This document shows, piece after piece, positions 13,868 to 20,765 of a stretch of DNA of 34,604 nt. The DNA comes from a virus. The first letter of the stretch is position 1; the number at the start of each line of letters is the position of its first letter. Both the position numbers and the translations under genes were made by a program. The notes below the pieces were generated by a model. It was given only the letters and a program-made list of their open reading frames with translations. It made no database searches and had not been told where the DNA came from. The stretch covers positions 1-34,604 of IMG/VR virus record IMGVR_UViG_3300023223_000074. One strand, 5' to 3'.

Positions 13868-14062
13868 ATGACATATGAAGACGCAAAAACATGCATTCAC
13901 GTAAGATCAGCCATGTTCAGAAGTTCAAAGCCGGACTCCAAATTTTGGAAGAACTCATCTGCATTTGCAGATATAGATAGCGTTACTAGCGATGAGGACA
14001 AAGCCGCCACCGATTGGCGGGAACACGACCCGCGCGAGAGTTCTTACGAGGCTATGGCGTAA
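13868..14062 (+). CDS. Small hypothetical protein
   Basis: 64 residues, AAGGAAG upstream, TAATG-coupled to the HExxH gene. Ser/Asp-rich, no motif. Function unknown. Confidence 0.6.
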   Translation: MTYEDAKTCIHVRSAMFRSSKPDSKFWKNSSAFADIDSVTSDEDKAATDWREHDPRESSYEAMA

Positions 14063-14391
14063 TGTACGTTATCCACTTAGACGTCACAGATACGCAGGTT
14101 GCAGTATTCCCCACGTTCGAGGAATACAACGACTATTACAAAGAAATGGGGGCCGACCCTGTTGGTAGAGCAACAAACGCGCTGGCTTCTGTGCATCAAA
14201 ATACCGAGGGTGTGCCTTATTTCTCAATGGTAATTCCAGAAGGAACGAGCGCGGGAACGATTGCCCACGAATCTTTGCACATTGTGGATTTTCTATGTGA
14301 TGAATTAGGCATTCCAATAACCATAGAGAACACCGAAATACGCGGGTACATGATTGGGTATATTGTTAACTGCATTACTTCGGGGAAATAG
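14062..14391 (+). CDS. Small protein with HExxH metalloprotease-like motif
   Basis: 109 residues; start is the ATG sharing an A with the upstream TAA. H69-E-S-L-H73 in TIAHESLHIVDFLCDEL is a zincin-type HExxH; a Glu about 20 residues on (E93, EIRGYMIGYIV) could be the third ligand. The layout resembles a conserved phage family (HE..H..D.......E..AY..G). Catalysis is unproven. After the TAG the same frame runs a further 22 codons to a TGA that overlaps the next ATG. Confidence 0.8.
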   Translation: MYVIHLDVTDTQVAVFPTFEEYNDYYKEMGADPVGRATNALASVHQNTEGVPYFSMVIPEGTSAGTIAHESLHIVDFLCDELGIPITIENTEIRGYMIGYIVNCITSGK

Positions 14392-14456
14392 CCTGCGACA
14401 ATTCGCGCAGTTGCCGGGGGAGTGATAGCGATTATGTTAATGGAAAGGAGATTGAT

Positions 14457-14630
14457 ATGAAACAACGCACCATATTAAACCGCTGTCGTATCTCTGGCAA
14501 GGAAGCCGAGCGCAACGCAATAGCAGAGGCCATTGATAAGCGGCAACGTAAGCATAAGCGCGTTACCGTTCTGCAAGCAGAGTTGCAGGTGGTTGTGAAT
14601 GATATTTTGAGAATGGAGATGGGAAGATGA
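14457..14630 (+). CDS. Small basic helical protein
   Basis: 57 residues, AAGGAG seven bases before the ATG, ATGA-coupled to the next gene. Charged helix throughout (AEAIDKRQRKHKRVTVLQAE). pI would be high, so nucleic-acid binding is possible. Not recognised. Confidence 0.6.
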   Translation: MKQRTILNRCRISGKEAERNAIAEAIDKRQRKHKRVTVLQAELQVVVNDILRMEMGR

Positions 14631-14872
14631 CTGAGCCAAGCTGCAAAACTTGTGTATTCAGGTCTGGAGGCGGAATCTTCGAGATAGATGTAGGTGTCTT
14701 CCGTAAGCGCAAGAGATTGCAACATTTCAAAGGCACGTGCAGATTACACGCACCCGTCGTCATGTCCCTAAGCACAAAAAGCAAAGCAATGACGTTCACC
14801 GAATGGCCAGAGGTGCACATGTACGACTGGTGCGGCGACTACGAACTGGCAAAGGAGAACTCCAATGACTGA
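14627..14872 (+). CDS. Conserved phage protein with Cys-rich motif
   Basis: 81 residues. CKTCVF ... CRLHAP ... TEWPEVHMYDWCGDYEL reproduces the pattern C-x2-C-x(n)-C-R-x-x-A-P-x(n)-W-P-x-V-x(3)-D-W-C-G-E/D-Y/F common in phage small proteins. Four Cys probably hold zinc or an iron-sulphur group. Role unknown. Confidence 0.8.
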   Translation: MTEPSCKTCVFRSGGGIFEIDVGVFRKRKRLQHFKGTCRLHAPVVMSLSTKSKAMTFTEWPEVHMYDWCGDYELAKENSND

Positions 14873-15143
14873 ACACACGCAAGAGCCTTGGGGCTACATA
14901 CGGACCGTAAAAAAACGCCATGTGCTGGTCAGTGATTCTGGACATGTTGCAGATTTCGATAACCCCGCGGACGCACATCGCGCCTACGCCTGTGTAAACG
15001 CGCTCGAAGGTATAGACGATCCGGCTGCGTTTATGCGGGAAATCAGAATGTGGCGAGAACTGAAACGGGGCGACCACCAACACACCGCTATCCATAATAC
15101 AGAGCGCGTGATTTTCGACCACCTGAAAGGCGGTACAGCATGA
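14865..15143 (+). CDS. Conserved phage hypothetical (ACVNALEGI type)
   Basis: 92 residues. TEHTQEPWGYIRTV opening and AYACVNALEGIDDPAAF are the marks of a common phage family, related in style to the AAPDMYEAL protein at 11167. Overlaps the upstream gene by 8 nt and the next as ATGA. Role unknown. Confidence 0.8.
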   Translation: MTEHTQEPWGYIRTVKKRHVLVSDSGHVADFDNPADAHRAYACVNALEGIDDPAAFMREIRMWRELKRGDHQHTAIHNTERVIFDHLKGGTA

Positions 15144-15331
15144 TTGATCTATTCTGGTTACTATTTGAAATTTGGTGGAAGGGCGGCATTGTCATGTTCG
15201 TCGGGCAGGGGCTTTACATGGGCATTAGCGGTGCGGATGGAGAGTTCGGGCGAATTATGTTGAACGCGTTTTTGTGGCCAATCGTGGTGCCTTGGGAATT
15301 AGGCTGTATGCTTTGGAGGAGAATGTTATGA
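15140..15331 (+). CDS. Small Trp-rich membrane protein
   Basis: 63 residues with seven Trp, two hydrophobic stretches (LFWLLFEIWWKGGIVMFVGQ; MLNAFLWPIVVPWELGCMLW). Coupled ATGA on both sides. Could be inner-membrane; function unknown. Confidence 0.7.
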   Translation: MIDLFWLLFEIWWKGGIVMFVGQGLYMGISGADGEFGRIMLNAFLWPIVVPWELGCMLWRRML

Positions 15332-15843
15332 GTGAATTGAAACCATGCCCGTTTTGTGGTGGAGAGGCGATTTTAGACGAAACTAAGGCATTCAGCCCAA
15401 TGTATACCATAGTAGTAAAGCACACGAAGAACTGCTTTCTACGTCATATGATTGCCACACAACAATACACGTTCAAAGAAAGCGCTGCAACAGCATGGAA
15501 CACCCGCACACCCTTTGACGGGGATACAACAGGCGGTCAGGCCATAATCAAGGGATTGCGCGAGGCTATTGACCACGCGAAAGGTGCGAAACCCTTTGAC
15601 GGGGATACCCTGCAAGACGTGGGTAAGCCTGAGACGGAAGAAGCTGACCCCGTTCGTTCGCTGCGTTTCTTAGTTGACGAGTTGAGGCATGAACTAGCCA
15701 CGGCCCGTAACGAGGCGTTAGAGGAGTTCATAATTTGGTTGGACGAAGAAAGTCAAATAAATGTGGAGGACATTCCCCCAAGACTTAGAAGCGACCACTT
15801 GAAACGTATGCTCAAAGCCGACACGCAAGAGGGGGATGGGTGA
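15328..15843 (+). CDS. Lar-like restriction-alleviation zinc protein with C-terminal extension
   Basis: 171 residues; the start is the ATG overlapping the upstream TGA. MSELKPCPFCGGEAILDE followed by C39 and ATAWNTR matches the Lar/zinc-ribbon family (CPFCGG ... AxxAWNxR). Lar proteins reduce type I restriction and stimulate modification; many family members are untested. After residue 65 comes an extension with PFDGDTTGGQ / PFDGDTLQDV repeated once (about residues 69 and 91) and a charged helical end. Anti-restriction role is inferred. Confidence 0.8.
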   Translation: MSELKPCPFCGGEAILDETKAFSPMYTIVVKHTKNCFLRHMIATQQYTFKESAATAWNTRTPFDGDTTGGQAIIKGLREAIDHAKGAKPFDGDTLQDVGKPETEEADPVRSLRFLVDELRHELATARNEALEEFIIWLDEESQINVEDIPPRLRSDHLKRMLKADTQEGDG

Positions 15844-16070
15844 TGCCGATAGGTCGCGTCGAACTCATACGGGAACTAAAGGCTGGTAAGGCTGTTTGTG
15901 TAAATTACAACATATACGATGGCTCGGTTGCTGGGTACTTTCTGGAACGAAAGCCAGATCAACCCGACGTAGACGGGCGAACAATTGCGGGCCTATTCAA
16001 AGCTGGTAAGATTAAGCAAACGGGGGATTTTATCGAATGGGTCGAACCCACCCCCACACAGGAGGAATGA
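15843..16070 (+). CDS. Small hypothetical protein
   Basis: 75 residues; ATG in TGATG chosen over the GTG three bases earlier. VELIRELKAGKAVCVNY ... GLFKAGKIKQTGDFIEW looks like a small conserved phage protein with a winged-helix-like hairpin. Function unknown. Confidence 0.7.
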   Translation: MPIGRVELIRELKAGKAVCVNYNIYDGSVAGYFLERKPDQPDVDGRTIAGLFKAGKIKQTGDFIEWVEPTPTQEE

Positions 16071-16073
16071 ACT

Positions 16074-16625
16074 ATGGATAAAGAAGATATGATTTCAGTA
16101 GAAACACTTCACGAGATTCTTTTGTGCGACCCTGTAAGCGGAAATCTAACTTGGAAGACTCGCAGACCTGAAATGTTTTATGGTAAACATAAGGAAGGAA
16201 GCTGTAAGGCTTGGAACGCTCGTTATGCTGGTCATCCCGCCCTCGCCTATGTTTCTAAGGGGTATAAAACAGGCCCGATATTTAACATTCAATTCCGCGC
16301 CTCTCGCGTAGTGTTCGCTATGACCACAGGACACTGGCCCAAAGACCAAGTGGACCATGAAGACCACGATAAACTGAATAATGCGCCTGACAACCTTCGT
16401 GACACCGACCAGTTCGGGAACATGAAGAACGGCCCCATGATGAAGAACAATAAAAGTGGCCACGTGGGTGTGAGTTGGTACAAGGCCACAAACAGATGGA
16501 GGGCGGCGATAATGATTAAAGGCAAGCAAATCACCCTTGGGTACTACAAGGATATTAACGACGCGGTTGCCGCGCGTGAAAAGTCTAGTATCGAAGCTGG
16601 ATACCATGAAAATCACGGCAGTTAG
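16074..16625 (+). CDS. HNH-AP2 homing-type endonuclease, copy 1
   Basis: 183 residues, AGGAGG eight bases before the start. HNH nuclease: DQVDHEDHDKLNNAPDNLRD (91-110; H95, H98, N107). AP2-type DNA-binding region 128-170: SGHVGVSWYKATNRWRAAI, LGYYKDINDAVAAREK. Ends GYHENHGS like the copy at 29981. Free-standing HNH-AP2 genes are mobile: they nick related DNA lacking the gene and spread by repair. Paralogous to two others here. Confidence 0.92.
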   Translation: MDKEDMISVETLHEILLCDPVSGNLTWKTRRPEMFYGKHKEGSCKAWNARYAGHPALAYVSKGYKTGPIFNIQFRASRVVFAMTTGHWPKDQVDHEDHDKLNNAPDNLRDTDQFGNMKNGPMMKNNKSGHVGVSWYKATNRWRAAIMIKGKQITLGYYKDINDAVAAREKSSIEAGYHENHGS

Positions 16626-16667
16626 GCGTAGAAAACGTATTATGATAAATTAGAATTGGAGAAAATC

Positions 16668-16907
16668 ATGTGGTTTCGTAAAACCAACAATCTGCAAGAC
16701 CATACTAAATTGGCGGGTGATGCGCGTTCGGTTCTGTATCGAGAGGCTGGTTACGCCTCAAAAAGAGCCGATGGGCTATCGAAGCGTCGTAAATCTAAAG
16801 CCGTGAATTTCCTGATTGACAGAGGGTTTCTAACAATGGGGTTCAATACCTACATGACGACAACCGCTGGCGAAACAATGGCAGAGAACTTGCTGTTTAA
16901 CCACTAA
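16668..16907 (+). CDS. Small basic hypothetical protein
   Basis: 79 residues; ATG has GGAG seven bases upstream. Lys/Arg-rich (SVLYREAGYASKRADGLSKR; RKSKAVNFLIDRGFL). Possibly nucleic-acid binding. Not recognised. Confidence 0.65.
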   Translation: MWFRKTNNLQDHTKLAGDARSVLYREAGYASKRADGLSKRRKSKAVNFLIDRGFLTMGFNTYMTTTAGETMAENLLFNH

Positions 16908-16932
16908 CCCCACCCCACGAAAGGAATAGACC

Positions 16933-17028
16933 ATGACCAAACCCGAACACCTTGAAGCAATAGCGCAATCCCTCGGCAAAGACCTGACCGCGTGGGCCGA
17001 TAAGGTTCGGGGGTGGTTCAAGTGGTAG
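16933..17028 (+). CDS. 31-residue small protein
   Basis: MTKPEHLEAIAQSLGKDLTA then WADKVRGWFKW: an amphipathic helix with Trp-rich end. GAAAGGAATA ribosome-site-like sequence upstream; its stop overlaps a following GTG frame. Moderate evidence. Confidence 0.5.
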   Translation: MTKPEHLEAIAQSLGKDLTAWADKVRGWFKW

Positions 17029-17150
17029 ATTTCTTCTTCGCGCTGGTACTTGTGGCAGCCCCACAGTTCCCGGACTGGCCGTATCAGTTCGCACGCGTTC
17101 ACTATGAAACCCTTGCGGAATGTGAAGCCGTGAATGAGCGTTGTTTTTAG
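17022..17150 (+). CDS. Possible small exported protein
   Basis: 42 residues from a GTG overlapping the previous stop. VVDFFFALVLVAAPQF is a short hydrophobic N-terminus like a signal peptide or anchor; two Cys near the end (ECEAVNERCF) could form a disulfide. Small exported cysteine proteins in phage early regions can be exclusion or lysis-control proteins, but this is speculative. No ribosome site other than the coupling. Confidence 0.4.
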   Translation: MVDFFFALVLVAAPQFPDWPYQFARVHYETLAECEAVNERCF

Positions 17151-17221
17151 GGGTGGGTTCAGATGCCAGTTAGACGGGCTGTTGTTGATTCCCCGCGTAA
17201 GATGTAATATAAAAGGCGAAA

Positions 17222-17249
17222 GCCGCAGATGTTTTGAGCATCAAGCGGC
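17222..17249 (+). promoter_or_regulatory. Hairpin upstream of HNH copy 2
   Basis: GCCGC (17222-17226)/GCGGC (17245-17249) with inner GATG/CATC and a 7-base loop. No T tract, so not a standard terminator. It lies 31 bases before the HNH start, in an otherwise empty 130-base gap, and may control translation of the endonuclease. The 11-mer TCAACCGGAAT at 17259-17269 also occurs at 3338-3348. Confidence 0.4.
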
Positions 17250-17280
17250 CTCCTTACATCAACCGGAATTGGACTCCGAT

Positions 17281-17853
17281 ATGACTGCTAAACCATTACC
17301 AACAATTGAAATGCTGCACAAGTTATTCGTATGCGACACCGAGGCAGGAACTATTTTGTGGCGTGAAAGAACTCCTGATATGTTTACCAAAGGTAAGAAC
17401 ACCACAGAGCACACTTGCAACAAATGGAACAGCCAGCACGCGGGTAAAGATGCGCTAATTACCGTCGGGAAAGATGGCTATAAGCGCGGCGGAATACTTG
17501 GAAAGAATTACTACGCACACCGCGTAATCTATAAAATTCATCATGGTGTAGAACCTATTGAGATTGACCACACAAACGGAAAACGCGACGACAACAGAAT
17601 AATAAATTTGAGCAGCGGAACCCACCAAGACAACTGCCGAAATATGTCCATATCAAGAATAAACAAAAGCGGTGTTGTCGGTGTCAGTTGGATCAAAAAG
17701 AAAAATGTATGGTCTGCGAGTATCGGAGTCGATGGCAAGACTGTTCATATAGGGTACTTTGACGATAAAGACTCGGCACAGTCGGCACGTAAATTCGCCG
17801 AACAGAATTATGGATTTAAAAAAACCCACGGCAAACATATCGAACTTTATTAG
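17281..17853 (+). CDS. HNH-AP2 homing-type endonuclease, copy 2
   Basis: 190 residues; start chosen at the ATG where similarity to the other copies begins (TIEMLHKLFVCDTEAGTILW). HNH: IEIDHTNGKRDDNRIINL (93-110; D96, H97, N99). AP2: SGVVGVSWIKKKNVWSASI, HIGYFDDKDSAQSARKF. More diverged than the other two copies. The ribosome site is weak. Last gene of the plus early operon; ends three bases from the stop of the convergent Rz1-like gene. Confidence 0.9.
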   Translation: MTAKPLPTIEMLHKLFVCDTEAGTILWRERTPDMFTKGKNTTEHTCNKWNSQHAGKDALITVGKDGYKRGGILGKNYYAHRVIYKIHHGVEPIEIDHTNGKRDDNRIINLSSGTHQDNCRNMSISRINKSGVVGVSWIKKKNVWSASIGVDGKTVHIGYFDDKDSAQSARKFAEQNYGFKKTHGKHIELY

Positions 17854-17856
17854 GCC

Positions 17857-18054
17857 CTATAGACGGCAGCCCGCGTCAAACTTAACCACAAGACGTTCAG
17901 TGGACAGCACAACGGCATCACTGCCTTCCAGCACCACAATATCCACAAGATCGCTTACAGGCTGTTGTAGGCCCGTGCAGAGGGCGCTATGACTTGTTCC
18001 TGTCGCGCAAGCGCCCACGAGCGTTGCCAGCATCATTATCAATAGGTTTCGCAT
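17857..18054 (-). CDS. Rz1-like outer-membrane spanin lipoprotein
   Basis: 65 residues. N-terminal lipoprotein signal with lipobox V-G-A-C16 (MRNLLIMMLATLVGAC). It starts inside the Rz-like gene in another frame and runs past its end, the usual Rz/Rz1 layout. With Rz it would span the periplasm and fuse the membranes in the last step of lysis, so the host is Gram-negative. Proline content is low for Rz1. Confidence 0.82.
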   Translation of the reverse strand: MRNLLIMMLATLVGACATGTSHSALCTGLQQPVSDLVDIVVLEGSDAVVLSTERLVVKFDAGCRL

Positions 18055-18232
18055 CTGAAATCCTTTCTGTAGTCTTACGGTATTCCTTGGCGTCCTTACG
18101 GGCTTCCTTGGCCTTTTGCATAGACTGCCCTTTTAGAACAGCCATACCTAGAACAGCCATGAACCCAAGCGCAGCAACCGCGTACAGCTTCAGCTTTGCG
18201 GGAACGCCTAGAAAGAAGCCAATGAACTTCAT
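17987..18232 (-). CDS. Rz-like inner-membrane spanin
   Basis: 81 residues: membrane anchor at about 16-34 (LYAVAALGFMAVLGMAVL) followed by a charged helix (QKAKEARKDAKEYRKTTERI). TAATG-coupled to the holin-like gene. Shorter than lambda Rz but in the right place with a nested Rz1-like gene. Confidence 0.82.
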   Translation of the reverse strand: MKFIGFFLGVPAKLKLYAVAALGFMAVLGMAVLKGQSMQKAKEARKDAKEYRKTTERISDAKPIDNDAGNARGRLRDRNKS

Positions 18233-18411
18233 TACTTATCACCCGTGAAGAATGACCGGAAAACGATAATCGCAGGGCCAGTTATAATCATGGCGATTTC
18301 AACCAGGTGTTCTTCCACCTTGGCCGGGAAAAGATCGAGACCCGCTAGAAGTCCTATGATGGATATGACCAAAGCGGTGGCGTTGATCTTTGATTTTACT
18401 GGTGAGTTCAT
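18232..18411 (-). CDS. Holin-like two-pass membrane protein
   Basis: 59 residues with two hydrophobic segments (13-27 TALVISIIGLLAGLD; 38-55 EIAMIITGPAIIVFRSFF), charged ends. ATGA-coupled to the amidase and TAATG-coupled to Rz. Size, topology and position match class II or III-type holins, which open the membrane for the endolysin. Holin identity is inferred from context. Confidence 0.75.
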   Translation of the reverse strand: MNSPVKSKINATALVISIIGLLAGLDLFPAKVEEHLVEIAMIITGPAIIVFRSFFTGDK

Positions 18412-18935
18412 TTCTTGCCTCCAAATAGTTTTGCTAGAATTGATAGTATTGCAGACAGCAACGAAACGCGCGGTGCGATCGCTACCTTCTTCTGTTCAAT
18501 AGGTGTGCGTTCCAAAAATGCCTTAAGGTCAAACGCAGGGCATTCCTTGTTCGCGTATTTGTTATGCGGGGAAATCATCAGAGATCCGAACTCTTTCTCA
18601 AGACGCTCAATCAAATTCAACAACGCCGTACCTTGCTTAACCGTGTAAACATCAAGGAAATCATCTTGCCGAGAATGGCCGTAACCACCCTCTAGGGATA
18701 TTCCAATGGAGTTCTTGTTGTGGCCTTTGACGTGCGCCCCGGCAACGGCCAGCTTACGCCCCTCTATGCACTCACCATCGCGGCTAATCATAAAGTGGTA
18801 CCCAATGTCGTTGAAGCTACGCGCAAGGTGCCACTTCTTAACCTCAGCCACCTTATCGGCAAACGGCTTCCCACGCATCCAACCTTCTTTGGTCGCGAAT
18901 GTGTGAACAATTATTTCGTTAATCTCTCTCATCAT
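18408..18935 (-). CDS. Endolysin: T7-type N-acetylmuramoyl-L-alanine amidase
   Basis: 175 residues, Amidase_2 fold. Zinc ligands H11 (EIIVHTFAT), H124 and C132 (SPHNKYANKECPAF), with Y46 (GYHF) and K130 at the positions of T7 lysozyme Y46 and K128; the H-x5-K-x-C spacing is identical. It cuts the amide bond between MurNAc and L-Ala. Beyond the domain is an extra hydrophobic C-terminus (VSLLSAILSILAKLFGGKK), an amphipathic or membrane helix that T7 lysozyme lacks. ATG overlaps a 24-codon upstream frame. Confidence 0.93.
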   Translation of the reverse strand: MMREINEIIVHTFATKEGWMRGKPFADKVAEVKKWHLARSFNDIGYHFMISRDGECIEGRKLAVAGAHVKGHNKNSIGISLEGGYGHSRQDDFLDVYTVKQGTALLNLIERLEKEFGSLMISPHNKYANKECPAFDLKAFLERTPIEQKKVAIAPRVSLLSAILSILAKLFGGKK

Positions 18936-19006
18936 TCCGCCTCCACGGTTAATTCTACATTTCGTAACTCAGGAGCATCATCTTGTCCGAATGGGCTTCT
19001 AGGCAT
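18932..19006 (-). CDS. 24-codon micro-ORF upstream of the endolysin
   Basis: Encodes MPRSPFGQDDAPELRNVELT plus VEAE. Coupled TAATG to the previous stop and overlapping the endolysin ATGATG as ATGA. GTGGAGGCG inside its end supplies the endolysin ribosome site. Probably translated; function unknown. Confidence 0.5.
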   Translation of the reverse strand: MPRSPFGQDDAPELRNVELTVEAE

Positions 19007-19374
19007 TAGATCCCCCCATCATCCTTGAATGCGGGCTTAGAAGTGACTGTGAACGCCGCACCGAGTATATCAGCCGCCGTGGTTGCTTTAGTAATACCGA
19101 ACCGTTCGCGCTTCGCTTTGGGGATGGTCCTCATCTTGGCTGTTGTTATGTCGGGGGCTCCGACTGCCCACGTACCGTCTTCCAATTCGCGTGGGGTATC
19201 CCAACGGGTAGTGACCGCAGCCACCTTGCGCCCGCCTCTGAAACCTGTGTTAACCACATCATCTGAACCTACATCATATCCTTTTTCTTGCTTTAGAAAG
19301 TATGACCAGATTTTAAGAACGCGCCGCTGTGCTTTTTCGGCCTGTGCTTCGGTGGTAAATATTAAATGTCTCAT
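19006..19374 (-). CDS. Hypothetical protein downstream of receptor-binding genes
   Basis: 122 residues; start chosen at the ATG overlapping the upstream TGA (ATGA), five codons after another possible Met. FTTEAQAEKAQRRVLKIWSY resembles the opening of small tail-associated proteins of unknown function found beside fibre genes. No enzyme motif. Confidence 0.7.
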   Translation of the reverse strand: MRHLIFTTEAQAEKAQRRVLKIWSYFLKQEKGYDVGSDDVVNTGFRGGRKVAAVTTRWDTPRELEDGTWAVGAPDITTAKMRTIPKAKRERFGITKATTAADILGAAFTVTSKPAFKDDGGI

Positions 19375-20093
19375 GGTGTAATTCCCCATTTAGTGTAGAG
19401 GTAAGATTTCAACGACGTTATCTCTGCACCCGATGGGTCTGCGCTGTAGAATATGGCTTCACAAATTGGCCCATCCCATCCACGTCCAGACCCGCCATCA
19501 TTATACCCAAAGGCGTTAACTATGAAGGGATTAACTATGTGTGCCGTATCCACACTCAAGACGGTTAGTGGTAGGGGGAGTACAATAGAAGAAAACGCTG
19601 CGTCATTTTTGCTGGACTCTAAGACCTGCGTTGAAGTCTGGAACCACCAGTCATTTCTAGCTGCAAACCCCAATAAACCCCCATGAATCCCCGAAGCGGT
19701 GTTTTCCCATAGCCCTTGGAAATTGTCGAAATCGGAATCTAGCCCGTCCTTATAGGCAGTCACGATGACACAATATCCCGGAGTCATAATGGATGTCATA
19801 TCGAAATGTTGAGTCCCGCCCGTCCACACAACTGCGGGCTTATTGTTTGCTACGGCAAAGCTCGAATCGTAAGCGGGCCGCTCGCCTGCGGAGGTTTGAA
19901 CCATGTGGTTTTCTTCTGTGGACTTATCGTCCCAACCACTAACCTTACTATCTATTTCGGTGATAGTTCCAGCATCGGCTGCGTCATACCAACCCACACA
20001 CCCCGATATATCTAGGGGAGAGAAACCGCCGCCGCCACCACCACTTTCGGCCCCAAAGGGGCTAAGAACATCAAAGGGACTATCTAAAGGCAT
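19371..20093 (-). CDS. Lectin-like (LamG/concanavalin-type) virion protein
   Basis: 240 residues, AGGAG ribosome site. After a Gly-rich N-terminus, SPLDISGCVGWYDAADAGTI then SGWDDKSTEENHMVQTSAGE, FIVNAFGYNDG and GRGWDGPICEAIFYSADPSG follow the LamG-like jellyroll pattern of phage tail and appendage proteins. Final helix SLKSYLYTKWGI is also typical. Probably binds a surface sugar. Confidence 0.8.
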   Translation of the reverse strand: MPLDSPFDVLSPFGAESGGGGGGFSPLDISGCVGWYDAADAGTITEIDSKVSGWDDKSTEENHMVQTSAGERPAYDSSFAVANNKPAVVWTGGTQHFDMTSIMTPGYCVIVTAYKDGLDSDFDNFQGLWENTASGIHGGLLGFAARNDWWFQTSTQVLESSKNDAAFSSIVLPLPLTVLSVDTAHIVNPFIVNAFGYNDGGSGRGWDGPICEAIFYSADPSGAEITSLKSYLYTKWGITP

Positions 20094-20102
20094 AAGCTTC
20101 TC

Positions 20103-20408
20103 CTATGACGAAGCGTGGGAAATAAACACCTTAGTGCTGCCGCCGAGTGATAGAGCGTACAGGCGCACACCGACCACGCCGGGGAATAGTTCCGCAAGAG
20201 TTCGTGACGATACTTCGCCTTGCTTGGTTTGCTTGACCCCGTAAATAAGCCCGTCTTCTAAGGACGTGGGCGCAACCTGAGATGCCGTTGCTTGTATCCG
20301 CACATCATAAGCACCCTGCACTTGCCACGTCGCCGCTGTGATGTCGTTGTCCGTCAATTCGGTCCATGTATACGGGTTTACTTCTTCGGGTCCATTCTTC
20401 GCCGCCAT
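20103..20408 (-). CDS. Small beta-rich virion-associated protein
   Basis: 101 residues, strong AGGAG ribosome site. Thr/Val/Ser-rich strands (WTELTDNDITAATWQVQGAY; GVVGVRLYALSLGGSTKVFI) suggest a small beta sandwich. Position between membrane proteins and a lectin-like gene suggests a tail or decoration protein. Not recognised. Confidence 0.7.
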   Translation of the reverse strand: MAAKNGPEEVNPYTWTELTDNDITAATWQVQGAYDVRIQATASQVAPTSLEDGLIYGVKQTKQGEVSSRTLAELFPGVVGVRLYALSLGGSTKVFISHASS

Positions 20409-20418
20409 GATAATTCTC

Positions 20419-20541
20419 CTATTCGCTGGCTTCTACTGTTTGTTGAACTTTAGCATACACGATTTCGCCCGCGTCTTTCCACCCGCTACCAAGAAAGTAA
20501 CCGAATACAAGCATACCGCTAACTATTACAACCTTGGTCAT
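20419..20541 (-). CDS. 40-residue membrane-anchored protein
   Basis: MTKVVIVSGMLVFGYFLGSG then a short soluble helix (WKDAGEIVYAKVQQTVEASE). One hydrophobic segment. ATGA overlap upstream. Function unknown. Confidence 0.6.
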   Translation of the reverse strand: MTKVVIVSGMLVFGYFLGSGWKDAGEIVYAKVQQTVEASE

Positions 20542-20765
20542 GGGCCTACTCCCGCAGTTTTCGCGATGAAGTCTACCACAGATCCGACAGAACCACTAAC
20601 ACCGAAAATAATACTCGCAACAATGAGCCACCTCGACCTGTAAACTAGAACCATGCTACGTACCATAGATTCCCTCTCATTGCTAAGATACATGTGATAA
20701 CGCATCTTTTGCATATCCTCAGGGGATGGGCCGTCGTCCTTGTATTCATCCCAAGGATTGCTCAT
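20538..20765 (-). CDS. Single-pass membrane protein
   Basis: 75 residues: acidic N-terminus (NPWDEYKDDGPSPEDMQKMR), one C-terminal membrane segment (WLIVASIIFGVSGSVGSVVD). Stop of the 156-aa membrane gene abuts its start. Function unknown. Confidence 0.65.
   Translation of the reverse strand: MSNPWDEYKDDGPSPEDMQKMRYHMYLSNERESMVRSMVLVYRSRWLIVASIIFGVSGSVGSVVDFIAKTAGVGP

Noticed and set aside
13603-13896. Minus-strand frames in the small-gene region
   Set aside because: They are opposite a plus-strand operon with ribosome sites and have no start signal.
16146-16616. 156-aa minus frame opposite HNH copy 1
   Set aside because: Antisense to a clear HNH-AP2 gene; composition is a reflection of it.
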